23,834 nt of DNA from JAGQNK01 sp964573155. GTDB lineage: Bacteria > Patescibacteriota > Saccharimonadia > Saccharimonadales > JAGQNK01. The DNA is taken from contig CAZNIN010000011.1 of the NCBI GenBank assembly GCA_964573155.1, positions 1 through 23,834 on the forward strand, written 5' to 3'. Below are positions 8,058-15,385 of this stretch, piece by piece. Each line of letters starts with the position of its first letter. Positions within the stretch are counted from its first letter, which is position 1. The position numbers were made by a program, and so were the translations under genes. The notes beneath the pieces are model-generated. The model ran no database searches and was not told the origin of the DNA. It worked only from the letters and a program-made list of their open reading frames with translations.

Positions 8058-8135
8058 ATGAACTGGATACGGGCAGGCTTTATCATGAGCTGCCATATTA
8101 TCAACAATCGTGAGGTTACCCACGAATGCGCATAG
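8058..8135 (+). CDS. Putative 25-aa leader ORF overlapping the GT4 start
   Basis: Short frame (MNWIRAGFIMSCHIINNREV, then THECA and TAG). Its ATG sits 8 nt after the perfect TATAAT, so it would be the first codon on a leaderless transcript. Its stop lies 10 nt inside the following glycosyltransferase gene in another frame, which could couple translation of the two. Low-complexity evidence only: it is short and might simply be a 5' untranslated region. Confidence 0.35.
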   Translation: MNWIRAGFIMSCHIINNREVTHECA

Positions 8136-9235
8136 GTTTAGTATGTCCGTACAATATTGGTCTTGGCGGCGGTGTCCAGGAGTGTGTCTTGGCCGCTCAA
8201 AAAGAACTAAAAAAACGAGGGTATGATGTCCATATCATCACTCCTCTCTCCAAGCAGGCACGCGAGAATCCGCCCAAAGATACAATTTTGGTCGGTGCGG
8301 GCACTGATGTTCGATCACCTTTTTCGACGACCGCTCAAATTTCCGCCAGTATGAGTTCGGACGAACTGCAGCAGATAGTTGACGATTATAAGTTCGATAT
8401 TCTGCATTTTCATGAACCGTGGGTGCCGATGCTCTCTCGGCAGCTACTTGGCAGAAGCAAAAGTATCAACATAGCGACTTTTCATGCTCGTATGCCAGAT
8501 GGGGTGATGACCAAGGCCATCGAAAAAGTGGTGACGCCATACACGCGCTCCATTTTGAAATCATTTGATGCTTTCACTGCCGTTTCCGATCCAGCGGCGC
8601 AGTATGTCCGCAGTTTGACGGACGCATCGATTCAGATTATTCCAAATGGAATTGATCTGAAAAAATATCGTCCCGGTCGTCGTATAAATCATACAAGTAG
8701 GATTATTCTGCATGTTGGTCGGCTCGAAAGAAGAAAAGGCGTGAACTATTTGATCGATGCGTTCGCTAGATTGAATGATCCAGAAAGCAAGCTACTGATT
8801 GCGGGCAATGGTCCAGACCGCGACAAGTTGGTCGCACAAGTCAAAGCTCGAAAGCTGAATAATGTAGAGTTTTTGGGGTATGTATCTGAAACAGAAAAAG
8901 TGCAATTATTGCGTGAAGCCAGCGTTTTTAGCTCGGCGGCACCGTACGGAGAAAGCTTTGGTATTGTGCTGCTCGAAGCAATGGCATGCGGAACACCAGT
9001 TGTCGCCGCCAATAATCCTGGCTATGTGTCGGTGATGCAGGGTCGCGGTATGATATCACTCGTCAACCCTGAGGATACAGAGCAATACGCAAGACGATTG
9101 GCCTTGATGCTATATGATAATGATTTAGCTAAGCTCTGGCGTGAATGGGCGCTCGACTATGTGCAACAATTTGATTACGAAAATGTAGTTGACCAGTATG
9201 AGCGGCTGTACAAACGATTGATGAAGCGGTCATGA
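8126..9235 (+). CDS. Glycosyltransferase family 4 (PimA-like)
   Basis: 369 residues, a full-length GT-B enzyme. N-terminal Rossmann domain: MRIGLVCPYNIGLGGGVQE with the nucleotide-sugar glycine loop at 14-16, and HFHEPW at 94-99. C-terminal domain: HVGRLERRKG at 196-205 and the retaining-GT4 E-x7-E signature E276/E284 in GESFGIVLLEAM. Such enzymes move a sugar from a nucleotide donor to a lipid or glycan at the cytoplasmic membrane face. The overall form is close to PimA/diacylglycerol glucosyltransferases. The start has only a distant GAGG, so coupling to the short leader ORF may matter. Its TGA overlaps the ATG of the second GT4 (ATGA). Confidence 0.9.
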   Translation: MRIGLVCPYNIGLGGGVQECVLAAQKELKKRGYDVHIITPLSKQARENPPKDTILVGAGTDVRSPFSTTAQISASMSSDELQQIVDDYKFDILHFHEPWVPMLSRQLLGRSKSINIATFHARMPDGVMTKAIEKVVTPYTRSILKSFDAFTAVSDPAAQYVRSLTDASIQIIPNGIDLKKYRPGRRINHTSRIILHVGRLERRKGVNYLIDAFARLNDPESKLLIAGNGPDRDKLVAQVKARKLNNVEFLGYVSETEKVQLLREASVFSSAAPYGESFGIVLLEAMACGTPVVAANNPGYVSVMQGRGMISLVNPEDTEQYARRLALMLYDNDLAKLWREWALDYVQQFDYENVVDQYERLYKRLMKRS

Positions 9236-10368
9236 AAATCGGCTTTGTTCTGGACGACAGCTTGGATAAGACGGATGGTGTTCAGCAGTATGTGCTGACG
9301 CTTGGTCAATGGTACGCTTCGAAAGGACATGATGTACATTATCTCGTTGGACATACTGAGCGAAATGATCTTGCGAACATCCATAGCCTGAGCCGCAATC
9401 TGCGGGTGCGATTCAATCAGAACCGTATGTCGACTCCCTTGCCGGCATCGACTCGCACAGTTCGTCGTTTATTGCATGACGAACAGTTTGATGTGCTACA
9501 CGTGCAGTTACCGTATAGTCCTTTTCTGGCGGGAAAGATCATTACTAACGCGCCTTCCTCAACAGCTGTTGTCGGTACTTTTCATATTTTGCCTTTTTCG
9601 CGGGTCGAATCAGTTGCTACACGTGTTCTTGCCGCGCTTGTCAGAAAATCGCGCAACAGGCTTGATACGACTGTGAGTGTTTCAGAGCCCGCGAAACTGT
9701 TTGCCAAACGACAGTTCGGTATAACGAGCCAAGTTGTCCCGAATGCAGTGCCCATAAACCACTTCACTGCTGGTCGGAAACTGGCGGAATATCGCGACGA
9801 TAGACTTACTATCGTATACCTGGGCAGATTAGTGGCGCGCAAAGGCTGCATGCAGCTACTCAAGGCTCTAGAATTTCTGCAGCGACAGGGCTCACTATCC
9901 AATGTGCGAACCGTCATAGCTGGCAAAGGGCCATTACTTCCGAAACTGCAACGATTTGTCAGCCAGAATAATCTAGATAATTCGGTAGAATTTATTGGTT
10001 ATGTCGCAGAGAGCGAAAAGCCGAACTTACTGGCGAGCGCGGATCTTGTAGTGCTGCCGAGCATGGGTGGTGAAAGCTTTGGGATTGTGTTGGTTGAGGC
10101 GATGGCTGCAGGCGCAGATGTTGTCATCGCAGGCGATAATCCAGGCTACCGCACTGTTATGGGCGACAAAGACGAGCAGATCGTGAGTCCCAATGATGTG
10201 ATCAAGTTTGCAGAGACATTACAGCGATTTATATCTGACCCGGCCGCAAGGAAACGGGCCAAAAAATGGCAGCAGAAACGAGCGGCTGAGTATGATGTTG
10301 CGGTCGTCGGACAAAAACTCCTCGATATATATGCGCAAGCATTGCGAAATAAGCGCGACATGAGATAA
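9232..10368 (+). CDS. Glycosyltransferase family 4, second copy
   Basis: 378 residues; the start overlaps the preceding GT4 stop as ATGA, so the two are translationally coupled. It shares the same architecture: MKIGFVLDDS with KTDGVQQYV near the N-terminus, YLGRLVARKG at 196-205, and E281/E289 in ESFGIVLVEAM. Similarity in layout and in the NPGYxxVM segment suggests an old tandem duplication, with divergence in the acceptor-binding N-terminal half. The pair could add two successive sugars to a lipid anchor, as in dimannoside or diglucosyl-lipid synthesis. This is inference from the pairing and from the nearby CDP-alcohol transferase. Confidence 0.9.
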   Translation: MKIGFVLDDSLDKTDGVQQYVLTLGQWYASKGHDVHYLVGHTERNDLANIHSLSRNLRVRFNQNRMSTPLPASTRTVRRLLHDEQFDVLHVQLPYSPFLAGKIITNAPSSTAVVGTFHILPFSRVESVATRVLAALVRKSRNRLDTTVSVSEPAKLFAKRQFGITSQVVPNAVPINHFTAGRKLAEYRDDRLTIVYLGRLVARKGCMQLLKALEFLQRQGSLSNVRTVIAGKGPLLPKLQRFVSQNNLDNSVEFIGYVAESEKPNLLASADLVVLPSMGGESFGIVLVEAMAAGADVVIAGDNPGYRTVMGDKDEQIVSPNDVIKFAETLQRFISDPAARKRAKKWQQKRAAEYDVAVVGQKLLDIYAQALRNKRDMR

Positions 10369-10398
10369 TAACAGCAAGTTAACAATCAAGGACAAAAC

Positions 10399-11511
10399 AT
10401 GCTGGGCTGGCTCAAAAAAGAAAAAAAGGATGAGATTGAGGTTACGATTTCTAACCGAACGGTTATCAGGGTACTACTATTAGCTATTTTGTCGCTGCTG
10501 TTTGTATCGGCACTGCGACAAGCCGCACATGCGTTAACGCTTATTTTCGTTGCCGTATTTTTGGCCCTAGCGTTAAATGCACCGGTGCACTGGATTGCGA
10601 GTCACCTGCCTGGCAAGAAACGCGGCAGTCGCACGCTGGCTACAGGCGTGTCATTTTTGCTTCTCGTGGTTGTGTTGGGTGGTTTTCTGGCAAGTATCGT
10701 ACCGCCACTTGTGCGGCAAACAAGCAGCTTTATTAGTGCTGCACCGCGATTGGTGAACGATCTGCGGTCAGAAGACAGTACGCTTGGTCAGTTTGTTCAA
10801 AGAAATAACCTTGAGCAGCAGATAGACAACCTGTCGAGTGAGCTTTCTGATCGGCTAGGTAATATCGGAGGAACCGCCGTATCAACAGCGACTCGTTTGA
10901 GTAGCAGCGTCTTTTCCACGTTGACCGTATTGGTGTTGACTTTCATGATGCTCATCGAAGGTCCGGCATGGATGAAGCTATTTAAGAAGCTTGTACCAGA
11001 AGAAAGCCGTGATCATGTTGAGTCTTTGGTGCGTGATATGTATAAGGTCGTCCGCGGGTATGTCAACGGACAGGTTTTACTGGCGGCTACCGCAGCTTTG
11101 CTCATTTTGGCGCCACTATTTTTGCTTGGTATAAGCTATCCTATCGCACTGATGGTCATAGTATTCATTTGTGGCCTTATTCCGATGGTGGGACACTTCA
11201 TCGGGGCGGCAATCGTCACGACCGTGGCACTCTTCACGTCACCATGGGATGCGCTGATAATCCTTGGTTACTATATTTTGTATCAACAGATTGAGAACTA
11301 TATCATTCAGCCGACAATCCAGGCGAACTCAACTCAAATGTCGCCGCTACTCGTCTTTATGTCTGTCATAATCGGTGTAAGTTTTGGTGGACTGCTCGGT
11401 GGTCTGGTGGCCATTCCCGTCGCTGGTTGTTTGCGTGTGTTGTTGCTGGATTACTTGAACAGTCGAAATTATCTGGAAAACGGTATTTCGCTAAAAAACT
11501 CAACCAAATAA
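10399..11511 (+). CDS. AI-2E/PerM-family membrane transporter-like protein
   Basis: 370 residues with AAGGA about 8 nt before the ATG, 30 nt after the second GT4, so probably the same operon. A basic N-terminus (LKKEKKDEIEV) leads into hydrophobic helices at about 22-60 and 75-100. A soluble coiled-type segment (about 105-170) follows, then a cluster of helices toward the C-terminus. Typical family marks are seen: GYVNGQVLLAATAALL, IALMVIVFICGLIPMVGHFIGA and YQQIENYIIQPTIQ. Members are called AI-2 exporters or PerM permeases, and some act as sodium/proton antiporters. The substrate here cannot be told from sequence. Confidence 0.9.
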   Translation: MLGWLKKEKKDEIEVTISNRTVIRVLLLAILSLLFVSALRQAAHALTLIFVAVFLALALNAPVHWIASHLPGKKRGSRTLATGVSFLLLVVVLGGFLASIVPPLVRQTSSFISAAPRLVNDLRSEDSTLGQFVQRNNLEQQIDNLSSELSDRLGNIGGTAVSTATRLSSSVFSTLTVLVLTFMMLIEGPAWMKLFKKLVPEESRDHVESLVRDMYKVVRGYVNGQVLLAATAALLILAPLFLLGISYPIALMVIVFICGLIPMVGHFIGAAIVTTVALFTSPWDALIILGYYILYQQIENYIIQPTIQANSTQMSPLLVFMSVIIGVSFGGLLGGLVAIPVAGCLRVLLLDYLNSRNYLENGISLKNSTK

Positions 11512-11522
11512 TAGTTTTCCAA

Positions 11523-11560
11523 GTCTTTTGTATATGCGCTATATATAGCGCACTAAAGAC
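11523..11560. terminator. Long palindrome between convergent genes
   Basis: TGCGCTATATATAGCGCA (11535-11552) is a perfect 18-nt palindrome. It is flanked by GTCTTT (11523-11528) and AAAGAC (11555-11560), which can extend the stem after a small bulge. It lies exactly between the ends of the AI-2E gene and cysS and overlaps the last codons of cysS. No long T-tract follows, so it may be a poor bidirectional terminator or an mRNA 3'-end stabiliser. Confidence 0.45.
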
Positions 11561-12929
11561 GACGCCATACTTGGCCTTTTGATGTATCGCTAATACCTAC
11601 ACCCTGAAGCAGTAATGTGTCCCTAAGCTTATCTGACAGCGCCCAGTCTTTACTAGTGCGTGCCTTCTCTCGCTTGGCAATGAGTTGCTTTTGCTCGTCT
11701 GTGATGTCGTCATCCAGCAAGTCAAGTCCTAGCGTGTCACGGATAGTGAGTAGCGTATCTCGGTTAGGCATCGCCTGTGCGGACTCTATCGAGTCGAAAT
11801 AGGCGTCTATACGTGCGACAGCTTGTGGCGTCGCCAAGTCATCCTGCAAAGTTTCAAGTAACTCAGGTGTAATGTCCGGCTGGCCATCATCTAGTATGTT
11901 CGATTGCCACCGGCGATTGAACATGGCTCGCCAGTTCTGCAGCCGATTTTGGGCTGCTTCAAGGTTGTCCCAGGTAAAGTTCGACTGGTTGCGATAGTGG
12001 GACTGAAGCATCATCAGACGAAACGCGAGCGGGCTATAGCCCCGTTGGCGAATATCTTGTAGTGTATAGAAGTTGTTGAGCGACTTGCTCATTTTCTTGC
12101 CTTCGACCAAGAGATGCTCATTATGCACAAAAAATGATGCGTAAACGTCACCCTTGCCAGCCGTGCTCTGAGCAATCTCGTTCTCGTGGTGTGGGAAAAT
12201 GAGATCGATGCCGCCAGTGTGGATATCAAATGGTTGTCCGAGACTATTGACGCTCATGACCGAACACTCGATATGCCAGCCCGGTCGGCCCATCAGGTCG
12301 TTATCGTCAAGTTCGAACGGCCATGCTGGTTCACTGGCTTTTCTGGTTTTCCAGAGCGCAAAATCATGCACTGACTCTTTGTCATACTCGTCATTATCAA
12401 TGCGCGATTCGCTCGTATTTCCAGTGGTGAGCTCCAGGAGTTGGCCGTATTTTTTGCCGCTGGCTCGGTACTTTTCAATCGAAAAATACACGCCGTCATC
12501 AGTGATGTAGGCGAAGCCGTCATTGTATAGTTCGGTGATGAGTGCACGCATGCCTTCTATGCTCTCTACGGCGCTGACGAACTTCATGGCGTCTACGTCG
12601 TTGCCGATAGCTTGCATGTCGCTTAAGAAAATCTGTTTATATTCATCAGTTAGTTTGGCGAGTGCTACTTCGGGCGCATCGTCCGGGAAGCGTTCAAGGC
12701 TTCTGCGAATGGTTTTGTCGTCTACGTCGGTAAAGTTCATGACATGCTGCACGTTATAGCCGCTGTTTTGTAGTACACGTCGCAAAGTATCGGCTGCAAT
12801 AAATGCGCTCAAGTTACCTATATGGATATGGTCGTACACCGTCGGTCCACACGAGTACATTCGCACATCATCACCATCTAACGGTGCAAAATTTTCAGTC
12901 TTTCGCGATAGCGTATTATGCAATTTCAT
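11553..12929 (-). CDS. cysS: Cysteinyl-tRNA synthetase
   Basis: 458 residues, normal length. It charges tRNA-Cys with cysteine in the cytoplasm. The catalytic zinc ligand Cys27 lies in YSCGPTVYDHIHIGN, which also carries the HIGH-type motif HIGN (36-39). Other zinc ligands are in HIECSVMS and FPHHENEIAQS. The class I signature KMSKS is in GKKMSKSLNNF, and a DALR-like helical C-terminal domain follows. AAGGA lies about 8 nt before the ATG. The gene overlaps the end of the DHH gene by 14 nt, so they are cotranscribed. Zinc ligands are intact here, in contrast to RecR and DnaX in the same window. Confidence 0.97.
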   Translation of the reverse strand: MKLHNTLSRKTENFAPLDGDDVRMYSCGPTVYDHIHIGNLSAFIAADTLRRVLQNSGYNVQHVMNFTDVDDKTIRRSLERFPDDAPEVALAKLTDEYKQIFLSDMQAIGNDVDAMKFVSAVESIEGMRALITELYNDGFAYITDDGVYFSIEKYRASGKKYGQLLELTTGNTSESRIDNDEYDKESVHDFALWKTRKASEPAWPFELDDNDLMGRPGWHIECSVMSVNSLGQPFDIHTGGIDLIFPHHENEIAQSTAGKGDVYASFFVHNEHLLVEGKKMSKSLNNFYTLQDIRQRGYSPLAFRLMMLQSHYRNQSNFTWDNLEAAQNRLQNWRAMFNRRWQSNILDDGQPDITPELLETLQDDLATPQAVARIDAYFDSIESAQAMPNRDTLLTIRDTLGLDLLDDDITDEQKQLIAKREKARTSKDWALSDKLRDTLLLQGVGISDTSKGQVWRRL

Positions 12930-13935
12930 CTTTGATATCCTTGTTTCGGTTTACCAAAAGTTCTGTGGAGAGTGCAATACATTCTGATTTGATTTGGTTG
13001 AAGGGCTTCCCGTTGGTGATTTTGAAGCCAGCGGAGTATTTGTGACCGCCACCTCCGAAGTGTTCAGCTAGCTTGCCGGCGATTGGGGCGGCAGTGTTGC
13101 ATCGTATGCCCGCAGTGATACGACCGTCGGTGTAATGCTTGATGGCTATCGATACAAGCACTCCTTCAGTCTGTAGGTGTTCGAATTGGATGAGGGCATT
13201 GGGGTTGTACAGCGGGCTATATTCCATGATTTCTTGATGTGGAATGTCAGCGATGGCGAGCTGGCCGTCTGCATAGAATTCAGTGCGCTTTATAAGCTCA
13301 GCTTTGTACCTAAAGATATCTGGGTGCATTTTGGACATTTCTCGGCGTTTTTCCTCGAGGGCTGGCCGGTCTACACCTAAGTCGATGAGCTCTGCCATGA
13401 CGCGGTACGTTTCCGCACCTGTCAGGTCATTTGTGAGACCCTGAGTATCGCCTAGAATAGAGGTCATGATATGTTCGGATGATACTGCATCGAGCGGCCA
13501 TCCGAGCTCACGAGCGATGTTGTATATAAGTTGTCCCGTAGATGCAACGTCAGTATTGGTAATATTTACGGTGGCAAACGGAATGAGATTGTCGACTTCG
13601 GCGTGATGGTCGAGGACGATGCACGGTTTGCTGGCAACCCAGCCTTGTTTGCCGGACTGGCTCAGTTTCTGAAACAAAGTCATCGTACTGGCGTCAACCA
13701 CGATACTTAGGTCAAAGCTGCTTGGCAGCTCAGTACTAACACGATCCCAACCAGTCAGATATTTTAAATAATCCGGCACATCGATGCCGCAGTACAGATG
13801 TACCTGCTTGCCCATTTCGCCGAGTATTTGTTCGAGTGCAAGCGCCGAGCCAAGACTGTCAGCATCAGGGTTGTCTGCTTGCAGGACGACAATTTTTTGA
13901 GCGCTTTCAACAAGTTCTGCTATTTTTTGGTTCAT
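12916..13935 (-). CDS. DHH/DHHA1-family phosphoesterase (NrnA-like)
   Basis: 339 residues from the ATG at 13935. An ATG 24 nt upstream lies before the promoter -10 and is rejected. Family members (NrnA, oligoribonuclease/pAp phosphatase, RecJ-like) hydrolyse short oligonucleotides or pAp using Mn ions. Visible motifs: QADNPDADSLGS (motif I, D24 and D26), SIVVDAS, LDHHAEVDN (the DHH motif), ILGDTQGLTND, and the C-terminal DHHA1 binding motif FGGGGHKYSAGF. The His that normally stands three residues before the Pro of motif I is Ala20 here. It is first in an operon with cysS. Confidence 0.88.
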   Translation of the reverse strand: MNQKIAELVESAQKIVVLQADNPDADSLGSALALEQILGEMGKQVHLYCGIDVPDYLKYLTGWDRVSTELPSSFDLSIVVDASTMTLFQKLSQSGKQGWVASKPCIVLDHHAEVDNLIPFATVNITNTDVASTGQLIYNIARELGWPLDAVSSEHIMTSILGDTQGLTNDLTGAETYRVMAELIDLGVDRPALEEKRREMSKMHPDIFRYKAELIKRTEFYADGQLAIADIPHQEIMEYSPLYNPNALIQFEHLQTEGVLVSIAIKHYTDGRITAGIRCNTAAPIAGKLAEHFGGGGHKYSAGFKITNGKPFNQIKSECIALSTELLVNRNKDIKDEIA

Positions 13936-13942
13936 TACCAAC

Positions 13943-13948
13943 AGTATA
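13943..13948 (-). promoter_or_regulatory. Extended -10 (TGt-TATACT) for the DHH-cysS operon
   Basis: On the minus strand TATACT, preceded by TGT, ends 7 nt before the ATG at 13935. A TTGTCA at 13969-13964 may serve as -35 at a short 15-nt spacing. A leaderless start is predicted. Confidence 0.6.
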
Positions 13949-13962
13949 ACAGATAGCAACTA

Positions 13963-13991
13963 TTGACAAAACTTAAAAAGTGTGCTACAAT
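13963..13991 (+). promoter_or_regulatory. Strong sigma-70-type promoter of the orphan gene
   Basis: TTGACA (13963-13968), 17-nt spacer, TACAAT (13986-13991) with an upstream TGC extension: near-consensus. The start site would be near 13998, just before AAGGA at about 14000-14004. Its -35 box shares bases with the candidate -35 of the divergent DHH operon. Confidence 0.85.
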
Positions 13992-14009
13992 GAAATGATA
14001 AGGAAATAT

Positions 14010-14369
14010 ATGAGTATCGAGACAAGTTCAAACTATATTGGGAATTATGAGCGCAAAGAAGTTTTGCGTGACACTGCCGAAGAAGCAGAGTTTGTAGTGT
14101 GTCAGCGCTCCGTGCTTGCGCAAGCTTGCGGACGCAGGCTGGATCCAGAAGCAGATGCTGTCCTATTGCGCACTATCAACGATACGTCGCAAGCCGCGGG
14201 AAATGATGGGGAATTTGTGCTTGCATGCGGCGTCACGAATTGTGATAGGGTTGATGAAGTAGTGATTGAAACCGGCGGCATATTGAGACACCTAGAAGGC
14301 GATGGTGTATGTCACGAAACCAGTGTCATGATTGGCAAAAGTATACTGTCCGAACCTGATTTTATTTAG
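14010..14369 (+). CDS. Hypothetical acidic protein (119 aa)
   Basis: 119 residues from the ATG at 14010, chosen because AAGGA lies 5 nt upstream and the strong promoter begins transcription between this ATG and the in-frame ATG at 13980. Soluble and acidic, no signal peptide, with four cysteines (VVCQRS, AQACGRR, LACGVTNCDRVDE, DGVCHE contexts). I recognise no family. It is the only plus-strand gene in a minus-strand neighbourhood and overlaps the recR stop by 4 nt end to end, so antisense interference between the two mRNAs is possible. The near-consensus promoter implies high expression for a small protein of unknown role. Confidence 0.7.
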   Translation: MSIETSSNYIGNYERKEVLRDTAEEAEFVVCQRSVLAQACGRRLDPEADAVLLRTINDTSQAAGNDGEFVLACGVTNCDRVDEVVIETGGILRHLEGDGVCHETSVMIGKSILSEPDFI

Positions 14370-14974
14370 AGTGTGGTGCGGCCTTCGAGTGCGCGGCCAA
14401 GAGTAATTTGGTCGGCGTATTCGAGGTCGACGCCGACTGGCAGCCCCCGAGCGAGACGTGAGACTTTTACTTTTCGGTCGCCAATTTGTTGCTGAATGTA
14501 GAGCGCGGTTGATTCACCTTCGACGCTGGCGTTGGTTGCCAGTATGATTTCGCTCACTTTATCCTCATCAATGCGCTTAATTAACTCGGTAATGTGAAGT
14601 TGCTCAGGCCCAATGCCATCGATAGGTGAAACCAAACCTCCAAGTACATGATACGTGCCCTTGTACTGGCCGGTTTTTTCGAGCGCAACTATGTCAAAAG
14701 GCTCTGCGACGACAGCAACCAGCTGTTTGTCGCGCAGCGGATCAGTATACAAGTCAGACAACTCCTTGCCTTTTTCAGTGAGTGCGAAAGTTTTCTTGCA
14801 GTATCCTACACCGTCATGAAGATGCTCCAGCTTGTCGGAAAGTTGTTTGGACGTGCTAGGGTCAGCTTTTAGCAAAAAGTACGCGTAGCGCTCAGCTGTA
14901 CGCGGCCCTACACCAGGCAACGAGCCGAGTGCTTCGATGAGGTCAGTTAGTGCTGGCGGTAAAACCTGCGCCAT
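14366..14974 (-). CDS. recR: Recombination mediator protein RecR
   Basis: 202 residues, normal length. RecR works with RecF/RecO to load RecA onto gapped DNA. The helix-hairpin-helix LGSLPGVGPRTAERYAYFLL (17-36), the TOPRIM segment VAVVAEPFDIVALEKTG and the C-terminal GLPVGVDLEYADQITLGRAL are all clear. The Cys4 zinc finger that normally follows the HhH is degenerate: only Cys59 remains in GYCKKTFALTEKGK, and the expected CxxC partner pair is gone. It sits 13 nt after ybaB in the same direction, the classic ybaB-recR pairing. Confidence 0.95.
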   Translation of the reverse strand: MAQVLPPALTDLIEALGSLPGVGPRTAERYAYFLLKADPSTSKQLSDKLEHLHDGVGYCKKTFALTEKGKELSDLYTDPLRDKQLVAVVAEPFDIVALEKTGQYKGTYHVLGGLVSPIDGIGPEQLHITELIKRIDEDKVSEIILATNASVEGESTALYIQQQIGDRKVKVSRLARGLPVGVDLEYADQITLGRALEGRTTL

Positions 14975-14987
14975 GCCTCAGTTGCCC

Positions 14988-15284
14988 CTAGCCAAGTCCC
15001 AAATCACCAAGTGCACCCATAAACGGCTGCATTTTTTCGGCGGCGATTTTTTGGCTCTGCTGAATAGCGTCTTTGACGGCGTCTTCGACCCAACGCTCGA
15101 GTTGATGGATGTCGTCGAGATCAACTTGGTCTGGATCGATGTGGATTTTCTTAATCTTCTGTTCACCGGTAATTTCTACCTTTACTGCTCCATCACCCTG
15201 TTCGGCGATGATGGTCATTTTTTGTAGTTCTTTCTGTAGCTTCTTAACCTGTAGCAGCATTTTTGCTTGATCAAATCTTCCCAC
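14988..15284 (-). CDS. YbaB/EbfC-family nucleoid-associated protein
   Basis: 98 residues from a GTG start with AAGGAG 6 nt upstream. Members bind DNA as dimers and act in nucleoid organisation or regulation. Visible: an N-terminal helix with QVKKLQKELQKM, the central beta strands DGAVKVEITGEQKIKKIHID, and the C-terminal helix rich in Ala/Gln/Lys ending in a Gly/Leu tail (PFMGALGDLGLG). The size is typical for the family. It is followed by recR, as in many bacteria, while dnaX, often the third member of that cluster, lies 4.3 kb away. Confidence 0.93.
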   Translation of the reverse strand: MGRFDQAKMLLQVKKLQKELQKMTIIAEQGDGAVKVEITGEQKIKKIHIDPDQVDLDDIHQLERWVEDAVKDAIQQSQKIAAEKMQPFMGALGDLGLG

Positions 15285-15385
15285 GGTATCTCCTTGCTAA
15301 GTTATCGACACGCATTTTTGGCCATCAAAAATTTGTGCCATTCCCATTAATGTGAATGGATATATTGTAACAGATTGGAGCAGTC

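Noticed and set aside
8746..9012. Minus-strand frame of 88 codons within the GT4 gene
   Set aside because: Antisense shadow of a well-supported gene with no independent signals.
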